NCBI RefSeq assembly: GCF_003026285.1
Contig: NZ_PYOD01000007.1
Coordinates: forward strand, 62,001-126,000
Direction of reading: 5' to 3'
DNA length: 64,000 nt
DNA from: Photobacterium profundum
GTDB lineage: Bacteria; Pseudomonadota; Gammaproteobacteria; Enterobacterales; Vibrionaceae
The notes beneath the pieces are model-generated. The model saw only the letters and a list, made by a program, of their open reading frames with translations. It had not been told where the DNA came from and did not search any database. This document shows positions 26,685 to 36,278 of the stretch, in pieces. Numbering within the stretch: position 1 is the first letter of the stretch; each line of letters opens with the position of its first letter. Both the position numbers and the translations under genes were made by a program.

Positions 26685-26934
26685 AGATTTTATATACACT
26701 CATATAGTGAATGAAAAGTACCTGCTGATTGAGAATAAGTGATTATTCTTAATAAAATATAGGATATTCATATGATCTCGTGAAATTAGTGACGAAACAG
26801 TAAAGGCCCTAAAGGGCTGGTGCTTCTTAATCTTTTGAATTTATTGGTTTTTATTTTGTTTTTTACTGTTTTTATCGGTTTCTTGTAGTCACATTTTAGC
26901 GAGTGAAAGAGAAATGTAATGATCTTTCATAAAG

Positions 26935-27416
26935 ATATCCACAGGTAAATGGAACAATTTTTTTCATTTTAATGAGACTGTATAAATAAACAGGTATTTG
27001 TGGGTTATTTAAACGATTTACAATTGGTTTTTTTAGGTTGTATGCATTTATAGTGTGGATAAAGTTGGAATTGGTGGATCTTTAATCGATCATGTTTTTT
27101 ACGTTATAAAAAATGTAAACGTACAGTTTTTATTAATAAGTTTAACTATTTATCACCATGAAAAATAAGCATTTATGTTTAATTTTTTTATGGGCTAATA
27201 ATATGTACATTCGTTGGTGAAGCGATGAAACAAGCGTTTATTAACGCTTCTGCACAAATCTATCCACAGAAAGAGTGAATAAATGTGGGGTAGGTCTCAT
27301 TAGCCTGTTTATAAAATGGTCACGGTCGAAAAGTTATCCATAAAGTGGGGGCTGAGTAGTAAAAAACGTTCATAAACTGGAATGTTTGTTTACCCTTCCC
27401 CTCGATCTGTGAAAAA
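26935..27416. promoter_or_regulatory. Cluster of DnaA boxes, candidate DARS2-like site
   Basis: The mutH-rppH gap of about 950 bases holds a perfect DnaA box (TGTGGATAA at 27054-27062, reverse of TTATCCACA) and several close ones: ATATCCACA 26935-26943, TTCTGCACA 27248-27256, CTATCCACA 27260-27268, TTATCCATA 27334-27342, and TGTGAAAAA 27408-27416, which reads TTTTTCACA on the other strand and fits TTWTNCACA. The region is AT-rich. In E. coli the DnaA-reactivating sequence DARS2 lies beside mutH. The role here is inferred from position and boxes. The rppH promoter must also lie in this gap. Confidence 0.55.
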
Positions 27417-27453
27417 ATCACTGTTAATAGATATTTATACTTGAGGTCGTCCA

Positions 27454-27978
27454 GTGATAGATGGCGATGGATACCGCCCTAATGTAGGGATAGTTATCTG
27501 CAATAGCCATGGCCAAGTTTTCTGGGCTCGACGATATGGACAACATTCTTGGCAGTTTCCACAAGGTGGCATCGATGAGGGAGAAACGCCTGAACAAGCG
27601 ATGTACCGGGAATTGTATGAGGAAGTGGGACTTACCAAGAAAGATGTCAGGATTTTAGCTTCTAGCCGTCATTGGCTACGGTATAAGTTACCGAAACGTC
27701 TTGTAAGGTGGGATTCCAAACCTGTTTGTATCGGGCAAAAACAGAAGTGGTTTTTGCTCAGTCTGGAATGCGATGAGTCAAGGGTTAATATGCAACGCGG
27801 TAGTACACCGGAATTTGATGGTTGGCGTTGGGTCAGTTATTGGTATCCGGTGAGACAAGTTGTTTCTTTTAAGCGCGATGTTTACCGTCGAGCGTTAAAA
27901 GAGTTTGCCGCAATAGCGATGCCGTTTAAAGAACGGAAAGAAAGAAAATTAAAACGTTATAAAAGCAAACGAGGGTAA
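27454..27978 (+). CDS. rppH: RNA pyrophosphohydrolase RppH
   Basis: A 174-residue Nudix hydrolase that removes pyrophosphate from mRNA 5' ends and so starts RNase E decay. The Nudix box is [20 protein letters not shown] followed by VGL, with all G, E and R positions intact (about residues 38-60). The N-terminus [17 protein letters not shown] and the C-terminal basic tail [16 protein letters not shown] match the family. The start is GTG 27454 with TTGAGG seven bases upstream. ptsP follows 43 bp downstream, as in E. coli, so they probably share a transcript. Confidence 0.97.
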   Translation: MIDGDGYRPNVGIVICNSHGQVFWARRYGQHSWQFPQGGIDEGETPEQAMYRELYEEVGLTKKDVRILASSRHWLRYKLPKRLVRWDSKPVCIGQKQKWFLLSLECDESRVNMQRGSTPEFDGWRWVSYWYPVRQVVSFKRDVYRRALKEFAAIAMPFKERKERKLKRYKSKRG

Positions 27979-28021
27979 ATCGGAGCCATCCTTAATGGTA
28001 TAGCAGGTAAGGCTACTAACT

Positions 28022-30277
28022 ATGCTGATACAGCTTAGAGAGATCGTTGAGAAAGTCGCAAGCGCTCAAAGCTTAATTGAAGCGCTTGATCAGCTTGTCA
28101 TTAATACATGTAAAGCAATGAATACTGAGTGTTGCTCTGTGTATATTGCTGATTATGACAGGCAAGAATATACCTTGATGGCAACTCAGGGCTTAACGAA
28201 ACCTCATCACCAAGTTGGCTTAGGCTTTAGCGAGGGATTAGTGGGTTTAGTTGGCAGCAGAGCTGAGCCAATCAATGTCGCCGATGCAAGAACCCACCCG
28301 CACTTCAAGCACCTTCCTGATATCGGAGAAGAGTCATTTGGCTCTTTCTTCGGTACACCTATTATTCATCAACGCAAGGTTTTGGGCGTGCTGGTTATTC
28401 AGCAACGTCAACGACGTGAGTTTGATGAAAGCGAAGAATCTTTTATGGTCACATTGGCTGCACAGCTAGCGGTTGTTTTTGCACATGCAAAAGCCCAAGG
28501 TATGTGGCCAGATCAACATGATGGAATGCATTTAGTGGGGGCGCCAGCTTCGCCTGGTGTAGCTGTGGCGACAGCATGGTGGGATGATACCCAGCCCTTG
28601 TTGGAACATGTACTCCCTGCATCGTGTTTAGATCGAAATGAAGAACAAGAGCGATTAAGTATTGCCATTGATTTGGCGAGTGCAGAGTTCCGCCGCTTAA
28701 GAAAACGGTTTGATAGTGAACTACAAAAAGAAACTTTAGCGATTTTTGATTTGTTTAATCACTTATTAAATGATCCTATGTTACGTAAAGATCTGTTTGC
28801 CAAGATAGCAAGTGGCGATAAAGCCGAGTGGGCAATTCGGCAGGTAGTTGAAGCGTATTCATCGCGCTTTGCCAACATGAAAGATGAATACTTAAAAGAG
28901 CGAGCTCAAGATATTCGCGAGTTAGGTCAACGATTATTATTTTTTATCCACAATGAAGAATCAACCGAGTATCAATGGGATAAGCCCGTTGTTCTATTAA
29001 CGAGAGAACTAACAGCAGCAATGTTAGCAACGGTTCCGGCGGGTATGCTAGCTGGCGTCGTTGCACAGGAAGGCGCATCAAACTCGCATGCTGCTATTTT
29101 ATCTCGTGCCTTGGGCATCCCTGCTATTATGGGTGTCGACTTTACCCCTGAAAAGATACATCAGTGTGAAGTTATTGTTGATGGCTATAGCGGCGACCTT
29201 CTTATTAACCCTAACGTACATGTATTGGCTGAATATCGACGTCTACTTGATGAAGAAAATGAGCTGACTAAGACCGTTGAAGGGGAGCTAGGCAAAGCGT
29301 CATACACAAAAGATAATGAGCGTATTTATATTCACTTGAATGCTGGATTGAGTGCAGATACTAATATTGCTGTCAATCGAGGGGTTGATGGTGTTGGCCT
29401 ATATCGAACAGAAGTCCCTTTTCTATTGCAACGAAGCTTCCCATCAGAAGAAGAACAAACATCACAATATCATTCTATTTTAGCCACTTATCCTGATAAA
29501 TCTGTCGTCATGCGTACACTGGATATTGGTGGTGATAAACCGTTACCTTATCTGACAATTGAAGAAGATAACCCTTTTTTGGGATGGCGAGGAATTCGCT
29601 TCACATTGGATCATCCTGAAATTTTTCTTATTCAAGTACGTGCTATGTTAAAAGCCAGCATTGGTTTGAATAACATGGACATACTGCTTCCGATGATTTC
29701 TGGAATTGCCGAACTAGACGATGCGAAAGTGTTGATTGATCGTGCATTTGATGAAGTCTCCCTGCAAGCGAAAGAGAACGGTTTTGAACTTCAGCGCCCA
29801 CGCATTGGTATCATGATTGAAGTGCCTTCTATTTTGTATCAATTACCAATACTGAAAGGGCGAGTCGACTTCATTTCGGTTGGTAGTAACGATTTAACAC
29901 AATATTTATTAGCCGTTGATCGGAACAATGCACGGGTTGCGAATGTCTATGATGCATTACACCCCGCAGTTTTAAATGCGTTAAAGCATATTATTGACGC
30001 GGGAAAGCAAATGGATATTCCTGTTTGCTTATGTGGGGAACTGGCTGGTGACCCTGTAGGGGCATTATTGCTGGTAGGAATGGGATACCGTTCATTGAGT
30101 ATGAATACCCGTAATGTGGCGAAAATAAAGTACATATTACGTCATATAACAGTAGAAGAAATGGAGTCGTTAGCGCAGTTTGCTTTAGGCTCTGCGTTAT
30201 CTGTTGATGTACGAACGGTGACAACAAAATTTGTTGAAGATCGTGGGCTAGGTGGCTTTATCCGTGCGGGTAAATAG
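28022..30277 (+). CDS. ptsP: Nitrogen PTS enzyme I (GAF domain plus EI)
   Basis: A 751-residue phosphoenolpyruvate:NPr phosphotransferase, first enzyme of the regulatory nitrogen PTS. An N-terminal GAF domain (about 1-160) joins to the EI domains: swivelling domain with the phosphorylated His356 in GASNSHAAILSRALGIPA, then the PEP-binding barrel with MRTLDIGGDKPLPYL, GIMIEVPSI, FISVGSNDLTQYLLAVDR and the active-site Cys in CLCGELAGDP. His356 falls at the E. coli position. It lies between rppH and lgt as in E. coli, with one additional gene (TSUP transporter) before lgt. Confidence 0.97.
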   Translation: MLIQLREIVEKVASAQSLIEALDQLVINTCKAMNTECCSVYIADYDRQEYTLMATQGLTKPHHQVGLGFSEGLVGLVGSRAEPINVADARTHPHFKHLPDIGEESFGSFFGTPIIHQRKVLGVLVIQQRQRREFDESEESFMVTLAAQLAVVFAHAKAQGMWPDQHDGMHLVGAPASPGVAVATAWWDDTQPLLEHVLPASCLDRNEEQERLSIAIDLASAEFRRLRKRFDSELQKETLAIFDLFNHLLNDPMLRKDLFAKIASGDKAEWAIRQVVEAYSSRFANMKDEYLKERAQDIRELGQRLLFFIHNEESTEYQWDKPVVLLTRELTAAMLATVPAGMLAGVVAQEGASNSHAAILSRALGIPAIMGVDFTPEKIHQCEVIVDGYSGDLLINPNVHVLAEYRRLLDEENELTKTVEGELGKASYTKDNERIYIHLNAGLSADTNIAVNRGVDGVGLYRTEVPFLLQRSFPSEEEQTSQYHSILATYPDKSVVMRTLDIGGDKPLPYLTIEEDNPFLGWRGIRFTLDHPEIFLIQVRAMLKASIGLNNMDILLPMISGIAELDDAKVLIDRAFDEVSLQAKENGFELQRPRIGIMIEVPSILYQLPILKGRVDFISVGSNDLTQYLLAVDRNNARVANVYDALHPAVLNALKHIIDAGKQMDIPVCLCGELAGDPVGALLLVGMGYRSLSMNTRNVAKIKYILRHITVEEMESLAQFALGSALSVDVRTVTTKFVEDRGLGGFIRAGK

Positions 30278-30308
30278 TAAGCGTGCTAGGTATAAAAGAG
30301 GTTACTAG

Positions 30309-31112
30309 ATGTTAGAAAGCACGTTATGGTTATTTGCCATGTGTTTGTTGTTGGGGTCTTTTGTTGGGCTGTTTGCGGGCTTATTAGGTATTGGTGGGGG
30401 ATTGTTAGTTGTTCCTGCATTGGTTTGGTTATTGCCACTTGCGAGTATAGACAATAGTCTAGTGATGCACATGGCACTGGCAACCTCATTAGCCAGCATT
30501 GTTTTGACCTCTGGCGCTTCAGCACGTAATCACATTAAACTGGGGAATATTGATTTTTCAATTGTTAAATCAATGGCTCCGGGGATTGTGCTTGGTGGGT
30601 TAGGTGGAAGCATTATTGCTGAAATGGTGCCGACCGAATTATTGCCCAAAATTTTTGCCTCCATCGTTTTATTGCTAGCATTACAAATGTTGCTATCGAT
30701 GCGAATGACAAGCCACCGTCCTATACCGAGCCCTATGGCTTGTGCTTGTAGTGGTGGGGTGATTGGGGTAATTTCAAGTCTTGCAGGTATTGGTGGTGGT
30801 TCGTTAACGGTACCGTATTTAAGCTGGCATGGTGTTGAAATGCGCAGAGCAATTGGTTGTGCATCACTATCTGGTGCAATTATTGCGGTTGCAGGTATGG
30901 TTGGTTTTATTTTTTCAGGCTTAAATGAAGCCGCTTTACCACCAATGAGTATTGGTTATGTCTATCTACCAGCATTGATTGGTATCGTATCAACCTCAGT
31001 GATTACCACTCGTTATGGTGCAGCATTAGTCAGTCGCTTACCAACGATGACATTAAAGAAAATATTTGCCGTTTTTCTGTTATTTATTGGCAGTAAAATG
31101 TTTTTGGGATAA
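30309..31112 (+). CDS. TSUP family transporter (TauE/SafE, YfcA-like)
   Basis: A 267-residue membrane protein with about eight hydrophobic segments in two repeats. Each repeat starts with a glycine-rich motif: GLFAGLLGIGGGLLVVPAL near residue 20 and GVISSLAGIGGGSLTVPYLS near 155, typical of the TauE/SafE family of putative sulfite or organosulfur exporters. The true substrate is unknown. AGAGG precedes ATG 30309 and the gene lies 31 bp after ptsP, so it is likely part of the rppH-ptsP-lgt transcript. In E. coli it is absent from this place. Confidence 0.88.
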   Translation: MLESTLWLFAMCLLLGSFVGLFAGLLGIGGGLLVVPALVWLLPLASIDNSLVMHMALATSLASIVLTSGASARNHIKLGNIDFSIVKSMAPGIVLGGLGGSIIAEMVPTELLPKIFASIVLLLALQMLLSMRMTSHRPIPSPMACACSGGVIGVISSLAGIGGGSLTVPYLSWHGVEMRRAIGCASLSGAIIAVAGMVGFIFSGLNEAALPPMSIGYVYLPALIGIVSTSVITTRYGAALVSRLPTMTLKKIFAVFLLFIGSKMFLG

Positions 31113-31186
31113 ATGGAAAGAGTGAGAAATATGCGCTTTGACCTACCTTCCTATTTAGATTGTTACCCTTTAAAGAGATTATTTTA

Positions 31187-31987
31187 ATGAGCCAAGGCTT
31201 TTTAACCTTTCCGACAATTGATCCAGTTTTAATTCAACTTGGTCCTCTGGCGATTCGCTGGTATGGCTTGATGTATTTAGTGGGTTTCCTTTTTGCTATG
31301 TGGTTAGCGAACCGTCGAGCAGACAAACCAAACAGTGGATGGACTCGCGATCAAGTGAGTGACTTGTTATTCGCGGGCTTTCTAGGTGTCGTGCTAGGTG
31401 GTCGTATTGGTTATGTGTTGTTTTATAACTTTGGACTGTTCCTCGATAACCCGTTGTATCTATTCCAAGTATGGACTGGCGGTATGTCGTTCCATGGCGG
31501 TTTACTTGGTGTGATGACGGCAATGCTTTGGTATGCACATCGCAATAAACGCACATTCTTTTCTGTTGCCGACTTTATTGCACCGCTTGTACCGTTTGGT
31601 TTAGGTATGGGGCGTGTGGGTAACTTTATGAACGGCGAATTGTGGGGACGAGTAACCGACGTGCCATGGGCGATGATATTCCCTACTGGTGGTCCTTTTC
31701 CTCGTCACCCATCGCAACTCTATGAAGCGTTTCTTGAAGGGTTCGTACTACTTATTATCTTGAATATCTTTATTCGTAAGCCTCGTCCTGCAGGGGCTGT
31801 ATCGGGCTTATTCCTGATTGGTTACGGTAGTTTCCGTTTTATTATTGAATACTTCCGTGAACCCGATGCTCAGTTAGGCTTGTTTGGTGACTGGATCAGT
31901 ATGGGACAAATATTGTCTTCTCCAATGATAATCTTTGGCGCGTTACTGATGCTATGGGCTTACAAGGCACAGCCTAAAACGGCATAA
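31187..31987 (+). CDS. lgt: Prolipoprotein diacylglyceryl transferase
   Basis: A 266-residue inner-membrane enzyme that attaches diacylglycerol to the lipobox cysteine, the first step of lipoprotein maturation. About seven membrane segments are present. Signatures are [36 protein letters not shown] and [18 protein letters not shown], containing the essential His and Arg residues. The frame is open from TTG 31160, but ATG 31187 has AAGAGA eight bases upstream and gives the family start. lspA, the next enzyme of the same pathway, is at 43570 in this window. thyA follows after a terminator. Confidence 0.96.
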   Translation: MSQGFLTFPTIDPVLIQLGPLAIRWYGLMYLVGFLFAMWLANRRADKPNSGWTRDQVSDLLFAGFLGVVLGGRIGYVLFYNFGLFLDNPLYLFQVWTGGMSFHGGLLGVMTAMLWYAHRNKRTFFSVADFIAPLVPFGLGMGRVGNFMNGELWGRVTDVPWAMIFPTGGPFPRHPSQLYEAFLEGFVLLIILNIFIRKPRPAGAVSGLFLIGYGSFRFIIEYFREPDAQLGLFGDWISMGQILSSPMIIFGALLMLWAYKAQPKTA

Positions 31988-32017
31988 ACGACGCCAGCTT
32001 TAAGACATACAAACAGA

Positions 32018-32045
32018 GGCAGCATCTAACGATGCTGCTTTTTTT
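32018..32045 (+). terminator. Terminator after lgt
   Basis: An 8-bp stem GCAGCATC/GATGCTGC with loop TAAC is followed by seven T. Confidence 0.92.
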
Positions 32046-32144
32046 GATTTCATTCCCTGTCGCGCATAATGGGTAACTGGTAAACTTCTTACCATCGAAC
32101 ACAAGAGCACTTGTGAATGAAGCGGGCTAATAGCGAGTAAAACG

Positions 32145-32996
32145 ATGAAACAGTATTTAGAACTCTGTCAGCGTATTGTTGACGATGGCGTTTGGATTGA
32201 AAATAAACGCACTAATAAGCGGTGCCTTACTGTTGTTAATGCCGATTTAACGTTTGATGTGGCTAATAATCAGTTTCCGCTTATAACCACTCGTAAAAGC
32301 TTCTGGAAATCCGCGATTGCTGAGTTACTTGGCTATATCCGTGGTTATGATAATGCTGCTGACTTTCGTGCCTTGGGAACAAAAACGTGGGACATGAATG
32401 CGAATGATAATTTGGCTTGGCTGAATAACCCGCACCGTAAAGGTGAAGATGACATGGGGCGAGTGTACGGCGTTCAAGGCCGTAGCTGGCAGAAATCCGA
32501 TGGTAGCACCATCGATCAGTTGCGAAAAATTGTTGATAACCTGTCTGAAGGTATTGATGATCGCGGTGAAATCCTGACTTTTTATAATCCAGGTGAGTTT
32601 GATATGGGGTGTTTGCGTCCTTGTATGCATACACACACGTTTTCATTACTTGGGGATACCTTGCACCTAACAAGCTACCAACGGTCATGTGACGTGCCGC
32701 TAGGGCTCAATTTTAACCAAGTCCAGGTTTATACACTGCTAGCGCTAATGGCTCAGATTACAGGCAAGAAGCCTGGGCTGGCTTATCATAAGATTATCAA
32801 TGCACATATCTATGAAGATCAGTTGCCTTTGCTGCGTGATGTGCAATTAACGCGTACCCCTTTTGCTTCACCAAAACTTATTATTAACCCAAAGATCAAA
32901 AGTCTTGAAGACTTGGAAACGTGGGTAACAATGGATGATTTTGAAGTGATTGGCTACGAGCATCATGAAGCGATAAAGTATCCATTTTCGGTTTAA
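32145..32996 (+). CDS. thyA: Thymidylate synthase (Vibrio-type, 283 residues)
   Basis: It converts dUMP to dTMP using methylene-tetrahydrofolate. The catalytic Cys160 lies in [11 protein letters not shown], and the dUMP-binding part is [15 protein letters not shown]. Other segments are [20 protein letters not shown] near the folate site and the C-terminal [19 protein letters not shown]. The protein is 283 residues long, not 264 as in E. coli; it has the [13 protein letters not shown] and [11 protein letters not shown] arrangement that I associate with Vibrio thymidylate synthase. It follows lgt as in E. coli, but a strong terminator lies between them. Confidence 0.96.
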   Translation: MKQYLELCQRIVDDGVWIENKRTNKRCLTVVNADLTFDVANNQFPLITTRKSFWKSAIAELLGYIRGYDNAADFRALGTKTWDMNANDNLAWLNNPHRKGEDDMGRVYGVQGRSWQKSDGSTIDQLRKIVDNLSEGIDDRGEILTFYNPGEFDMGCLRPCMHTHTFSLLGDTLHLTSYQRSCDVPLGLNFNQVQVYTLLALMAQITGKKPGLAYHKIINAHIYEDQLPLLRDVQLTRTPFASPKLIINPKIKSLEDLETWVTMDDFEVIGYEHHEAIKYPFSV

Positions 32997-33041
32997 AGCT
33001 TACACGCATTTTTCACGATCAATTGTGACGTAAAGATCAAC

Positions 33042-33078
33042 AAAAGCCCCGTATTGATAACCAATGCGGGGCTTTTTT
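33042..33078. terminator. Terminator between thyA and nptA
   Basis: A 15-bp stem AAAAGCCCCGTATTG/CAATGCGGGGCTTTT with one G-U pair and a five-base loop. It is flanked by A and T runs, so it can serve both convergent genes. Confidence 0.92.
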
Positions 33079-33121
33079 ATGTTGGTATTTTCAGTTAATC
33101 GATATACCAGAGCATAAGCGA

Positions 33122-34264
33122 TTAGGCGGTAAACGCTAAGATAGAGCCAGGAAGAACCAAGAATATAAAGGCAATATAACCAGCCACTGCCGCTTTACTC
33201 TTTGTCGCTAAGTCACCTAAGAAGAATGCACCTTTTAATGGTAATTCTCGCAGCACAGGAATACCGAAGATAACAAGTGTTGCCAGTACATTAAAGACTA
33301 AATGTACAAGTGCAATCTGTAGAGCAAATACCGCGTACTCACCAGAGATAGCCGTTGCAGCCAGTAGCGCTGTAATACACGTACCAATGTTAGCGCCTAG
33401 CGTAAACGGGTAAACATCACGTACTTTTAATACGCCTGTACCTACTAGCGGTACCATTAAACTTGTTGTTGTTGAAGACGATTGAACAAGGATGGTAACC
33501 ACGGTGCCAGAAGCAATACCGTGTAGAGGACCGCGACCTATCGCACTTTTTAGAATGTCACGTGCACGTCCAACCATCAGGCTACGCATAAGCTTGCCCA
33601 TTGTTGTGATTGCCATGAAAATTAATGCAATACCGATGAAAATAAGAACCACACCACCGACATTACCAAATGTTGCTAATGGACCTTTAACAATATCGAC
33701 CGCTGGCTGAGTCAATGGCTTCATAAAGTTCAAGCCTTTCATACTCATGTCGCCAGCGTCCAACATTGGCGATACTAACCACTGAGAGATTTTATCCAGT
33801 AAACCAAACACCATTTCTAAAGGAAGAAAAATAGCAACGGCAAGTAAATTAAAGATGTCATGTACGGTTGCACTAGCAAATGCACGACGGAATTCTTCTT
33901 TACAACGCGCATGACCAAGACTAACGATTGTATTGGTTAGTGTTGTACCGATATTTGCGCCCATCACCATTGGAATTGCAGTTTCTACCGGTAATCCACC
34001 AGCAACTAAGCCTACAATAATTGATGTCACTGTACTTGAAGATTGAATAAGTGCTGTTGCAACCAAGCCAATCATTAGGCCTGCTACAGGATGCGATGCA
34101 AATTCAAATAAAGTTTTAGCTTGTTCACCGACCGACCATTTAAAGCCGCTGCTCACCATTGATACGGCAACAAGTAAAACGTAAAGCATGAACGCTAGGT
34201 TTGCCCAGCGGACCCAACGCATAGAGCTGCTTGCTGTTTCAGCAGTAGTGGCTTGGGTATTCAT
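33122..34264 (-). CDS. nptA: Sodium-dependent phosphate transporter NptA (Na/Pi cotransporter family)
   Basis: A 380-residue membrane protein of the NaPi-II (SLC34-like) family that imports phosphate with sodium. Two inverted repeats each carry the QSSST signature: ALIQSSSTVTSIIVGLVAGG and ILVQSSSTTTSLMVPLVG, each followed by GANIGT. The frame is open 92 codons further upstream, but the long extension is not membrane-like; ATG 34264 has GGAG eight bases upstream. It is divergent from nhaA, another sodium transporter. A Pho-box-like sequence lies upstream (34341-34358). Confidence 0.92.
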   Translation of the reverse strand: MNTQATTAETASSSMRWVRWANLAFMLYVLLVAVSMVSSGFKWSVGEQAKTLFEFASHPVAGLMIGLVATALIQSSSTVTSIIVGLVAGGLPVETAIPMVMGANIGTTLTNTIVSLGHARCKEEFRRAFASATVHDIFNLLAVAIFLPLEMVFGLLDKISQWLVSPMLDAGDMSMKGLNFMKPLTQPAVDIVKGPLATFGNVGGVVLIFIGIALIFMAITTMGKLMRSLMVGRARDILKSAIGRGPLHGIASGTVVTILVQSSSTTTSLMVPLVGTGVLKVRDVYPFTLGANIGTCITALLAATAISGEYAVFALQIALVHLVFNVLATLVIFGIPVLRELPLKGAFFLGDLATKSKAAVAGYIAFIFLVLPGSILAFTA

Positions 34265-34340
34265 AATCATATCTCCATGACAGTAGTATGTCGTTTGGGT
34301 TTCATTTTGTTGAAATCTGAGGCGATGGTAGTTCTGTAAT

Positions 34341-34358
34341 ATTTCAGAAATATGACAC
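34341..34358 (-). promoter_or_regulatory. Possible PhoB box upstream of nptA
   Basis: On the minus strand GTGTCAT-ATTT-CTGAAAT resembles the PhoB consensus CTGTCAT-AWAW-CTGTCAY: 6 of 7 in the first repeat, 5 of 7 in the second, four-base spacing. A weak -10 (TACCAT) lies ten bases further down. Phosphate-starvation control of a phosphate importer is plausible but not shown. Confidence 0.4.
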
Positions 34359-34746
34359 TGACAGTCATAAAGCGATATTGTGCTTAATTTGTGAAGCTGG
34401 TTGAATGCGGAAAATCTAAGTTGCAAATTAAATTGTAACTTAACTTGTTGTTTTGTAAGTTTTTTGATTTTATCTGTATAGTTTTTTTTATTTAAGTTTA
34501 CTATGCTAAAAATACTTAAAAAAAGAGTGATAATTTTCATTTATATAGTGAATAACTAGTATTTTATATGTCAGAAATAATAACTACTTATTCAATTGTG
34601 CGGATATTTCTTACTTAAGGTGCTAATAATTCGGTTTTATCGAGCTATTAACGCTGAACAAACGATTTCACAGATAGTAAGTGTGACGGCTACACTAAAT
34701 TTACAAATCGTAATATTTTTTGTTTTGTTTTAAGGAGTCACGGTCA

Positions 34747-35904
34747 ATGACCGATGCTATACGTAAGTTTTTAAAGTTAGAGTCTGCGGGCGGTATCATT
34801 CTTATTATTGCCGCAGCGGTAGCAATGGTTATTGCGAACTCCCCATTACAATCTCTATATAGCGGTACATTGAGTTCATATATCGCAGGTTTATCTGTTG
34901 AGCATTGGATTAATGATGGCTTGATGGCTATTTTCTTCATGTTAATTGGACTTGAAGTAAAAAGAGAGTTGATTGAAGGTGCTCTAAATACAAAAGAGAA
35001 AGCTATTTTCCCTGCTATTGCCGCAGTGGGCGGCATGGTTGCACCAGCATTGGTTTATGTAGCATTTAACTTTGCAGATCCTATTGCGCTTCAAGGCTGG
35101 GCTATTCCTGCTGCAACCGATATTGCTTTTGCATTAGGTGTTATGGCGTTATTGGGTAATCGTGTTCCAGTTAGCTTGAAAGTCTTTTTATTAGCGCTGG
35201 CTATTATTGATGACCTGGGTGTCATTGTGATTATTGCTCTGTTTTACAGCAGTGATTTATCAACATTGGCACTTGCCGTTGCATTTGCTGCAACAGCGAC
35301 GCTGTTTGTGATGAATGCTAAGAATGTTACCAAGACTTCTCTGTACTTAATTGTTGGTGCAATTCTATGGTTTAGTGTGTTGAAGTCTGGCGTACACGCA
35401 ACATTGGCTGGTGTAGTACTTGGTTTTGCTATTCCACTAACCGGCAAAGATGGGCGTTCTGATAAGCATTCACCCCTGAAGCATCTAGAGCATGTTTTAC
35501 ATCCTTATGTCGCTTTCTTAATTCTACCGCTATTTGCATTTGCGAATGCTGGTATCTCTTTAGAAGGTGTATCGCTTGAAAGCGTTACAGGTATGCTGCC
35601 ACTAGGTATCGCTGCTGGACTATTCCTGGGTAAGCCATTGGGTATTTTCACTGCAAGCTATATTGCTGTGAAAATGGGATTAGCCACATTGCCTGATGGT
35701 ATTAACCTGAAGCACATCTTTGCTGTGTCTGTGTTGTGTGGTATCGGCTTTACAATGTCGATCTTTATATCATCATTGGCATTTGTAGGTGCCCCTGCTG
35801 ATTTCAATACCTATTCACGTCTAGGTATATTAATGGGTTCAACAGTTGCTGCTGTTGTAGGTTACATCTTATTGAGTCGGACTTTGCCTAAAACGGAGGC
35901 ATAA
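34747..35904 (+). CDS. nhaA: Na+/H+ antiporter NhaA
   Basis: A 385-residue inner-membrane antiporter that exports sodium in exchange for protons. The paired ion-binding aspartates lie in [18 protein letters not shown], and other NhaA segments are [48 protein letters not shown] and [18 protein letters not shown]. coli NhaA has 388 residues. AAGGAG precedes ATG 34747, which is preferred over the in-frame start at 34720. The next gene starts two bases after its stop codon, and nhaR follows, as the nhaA-nhaR operon of E. coli but with one extra gene. Confidence 0.97.
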   Translation: MTDAIRKFLKLESAGGIILIIAAAVAMVIANSPLQSLYSGTLSSYIAGLSVEHWINDGLMAIFFMLIGLEVKRELIEGALNTKEKAIFPAIAAVGGMVAPALVYVAFNFADPIALQGWAIPAATDIAFALGVMALLGNRVPVSLKVFLLALAIIDDLGVIVIIALFYSSDLSTLALAVAFAATATLFVMNAKNVTKTSLYLIVGAILWFSVLKSGVHATLAGVVLGFAIPLTGKDGRSDKHSPLKHLEHVLHPYVAFLILPLFAFANAGISLEGVSLESVTGMLPLGIAAGLFLGKPLGIFTASYIAVKMGLATLPDGINLKHIFAVSVLCGIGFTMSIFISSLAFVGAPADFNTYSRLGILMGSTVAAVVGYILLSRTLPKTEA

Positions 35905-35905
35905 A

Positions 35906-36175
35906 ATGAAACGTTACCTTCTAAGCGTTGTAATTCTAGCTTCATCATCAGCCTTTGCAGGTTCTGATTATGACGGCTGTATTGATAATATTCAGACTGA
36001 AATCTGTCAGGCTTACTTTGCAGGCATTAGCCATGGTAAAGAGAATGTAGATATAGCTGAAGTGGGTGAATTGGAAGATTCTTTTCGATCTCGTGCATTA
36101 GAACAACGTGTAGGGGAGCGTTATCGTAAAACGGTACAAACAGAAAATAAAAACATTCAGGTGAGTAATTTGTAA
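35906..36175 (+). CDS. Small exported protein between nhaA and nhaR, unknown function
   Basis: An 89-residue protein with a clear signal peptide (KRYLLSVVILASSSAFA, cleavage after AFA near residue 18). The mature part of about 71 residues is charged and holds two cysteines in YDGCIDNIQTEICQAYF, so a disulfide in the periplasm is likely. The rest is acidic and glutamate-rich with a likely helical stretch. ATG 35906 lies one base after the nhaA stop, and its GGAGG ribosome binding site lies inside the end of nhaA, so translation is probably coupled. I do not recognise a family; a link to sodium or envelope stress is inferred from position only. Confidence 0.75.
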   Translation: MKRYLLSVVILASSSAFAGSDYDGCIDNIQTEICQAYFAGISHGKENVDIAEVGELEDSFRSRALEQRVGERYRKTVQTENKNIQVSNL

Positions 36176-36220
36176 CGTTTTTCTGATTTGTTTCTGTTCG
36201 AATTGCAATAAATATTGAAG

Positions 36221-36262
36221 CCCCAAGATGCGCAGCGTAAGCTGGGTATCTGGGGTTTTTTT
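36221..36262 (+). terminator. Terminator between the small exported protein and nhaR
   Basis: CCCC-A-AGAT (36221-36229, one bulged A) pairs with ATCTGGGG (36248-36255), with an inner AGC-GTAA-GCT stem, followed by seven T. It ends only 16 bases before the nhaR start codon, so it may act as an attenuator. Confidence 0.8.
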
Positions 36263-36278
36263 ATTTACGAGTAGCTGG

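Noticed and set aside
26500..27453. Possible chromosomal replication origin at the DnaA-box cluster
   Set aside because: The gene neighbours (mutH, rppH) are not those of the known Vibrionaceae origins (mioC/gidA or rctB), and no unwinding-element repeats were seen. A DARS-like role fits better.
34265..34540. 92-codon N-terminal extension of nptA
   Set aside because: It is basic and not membrane-like, lacks a ribosome binding site at its start and covers the region where the promoter should lie.
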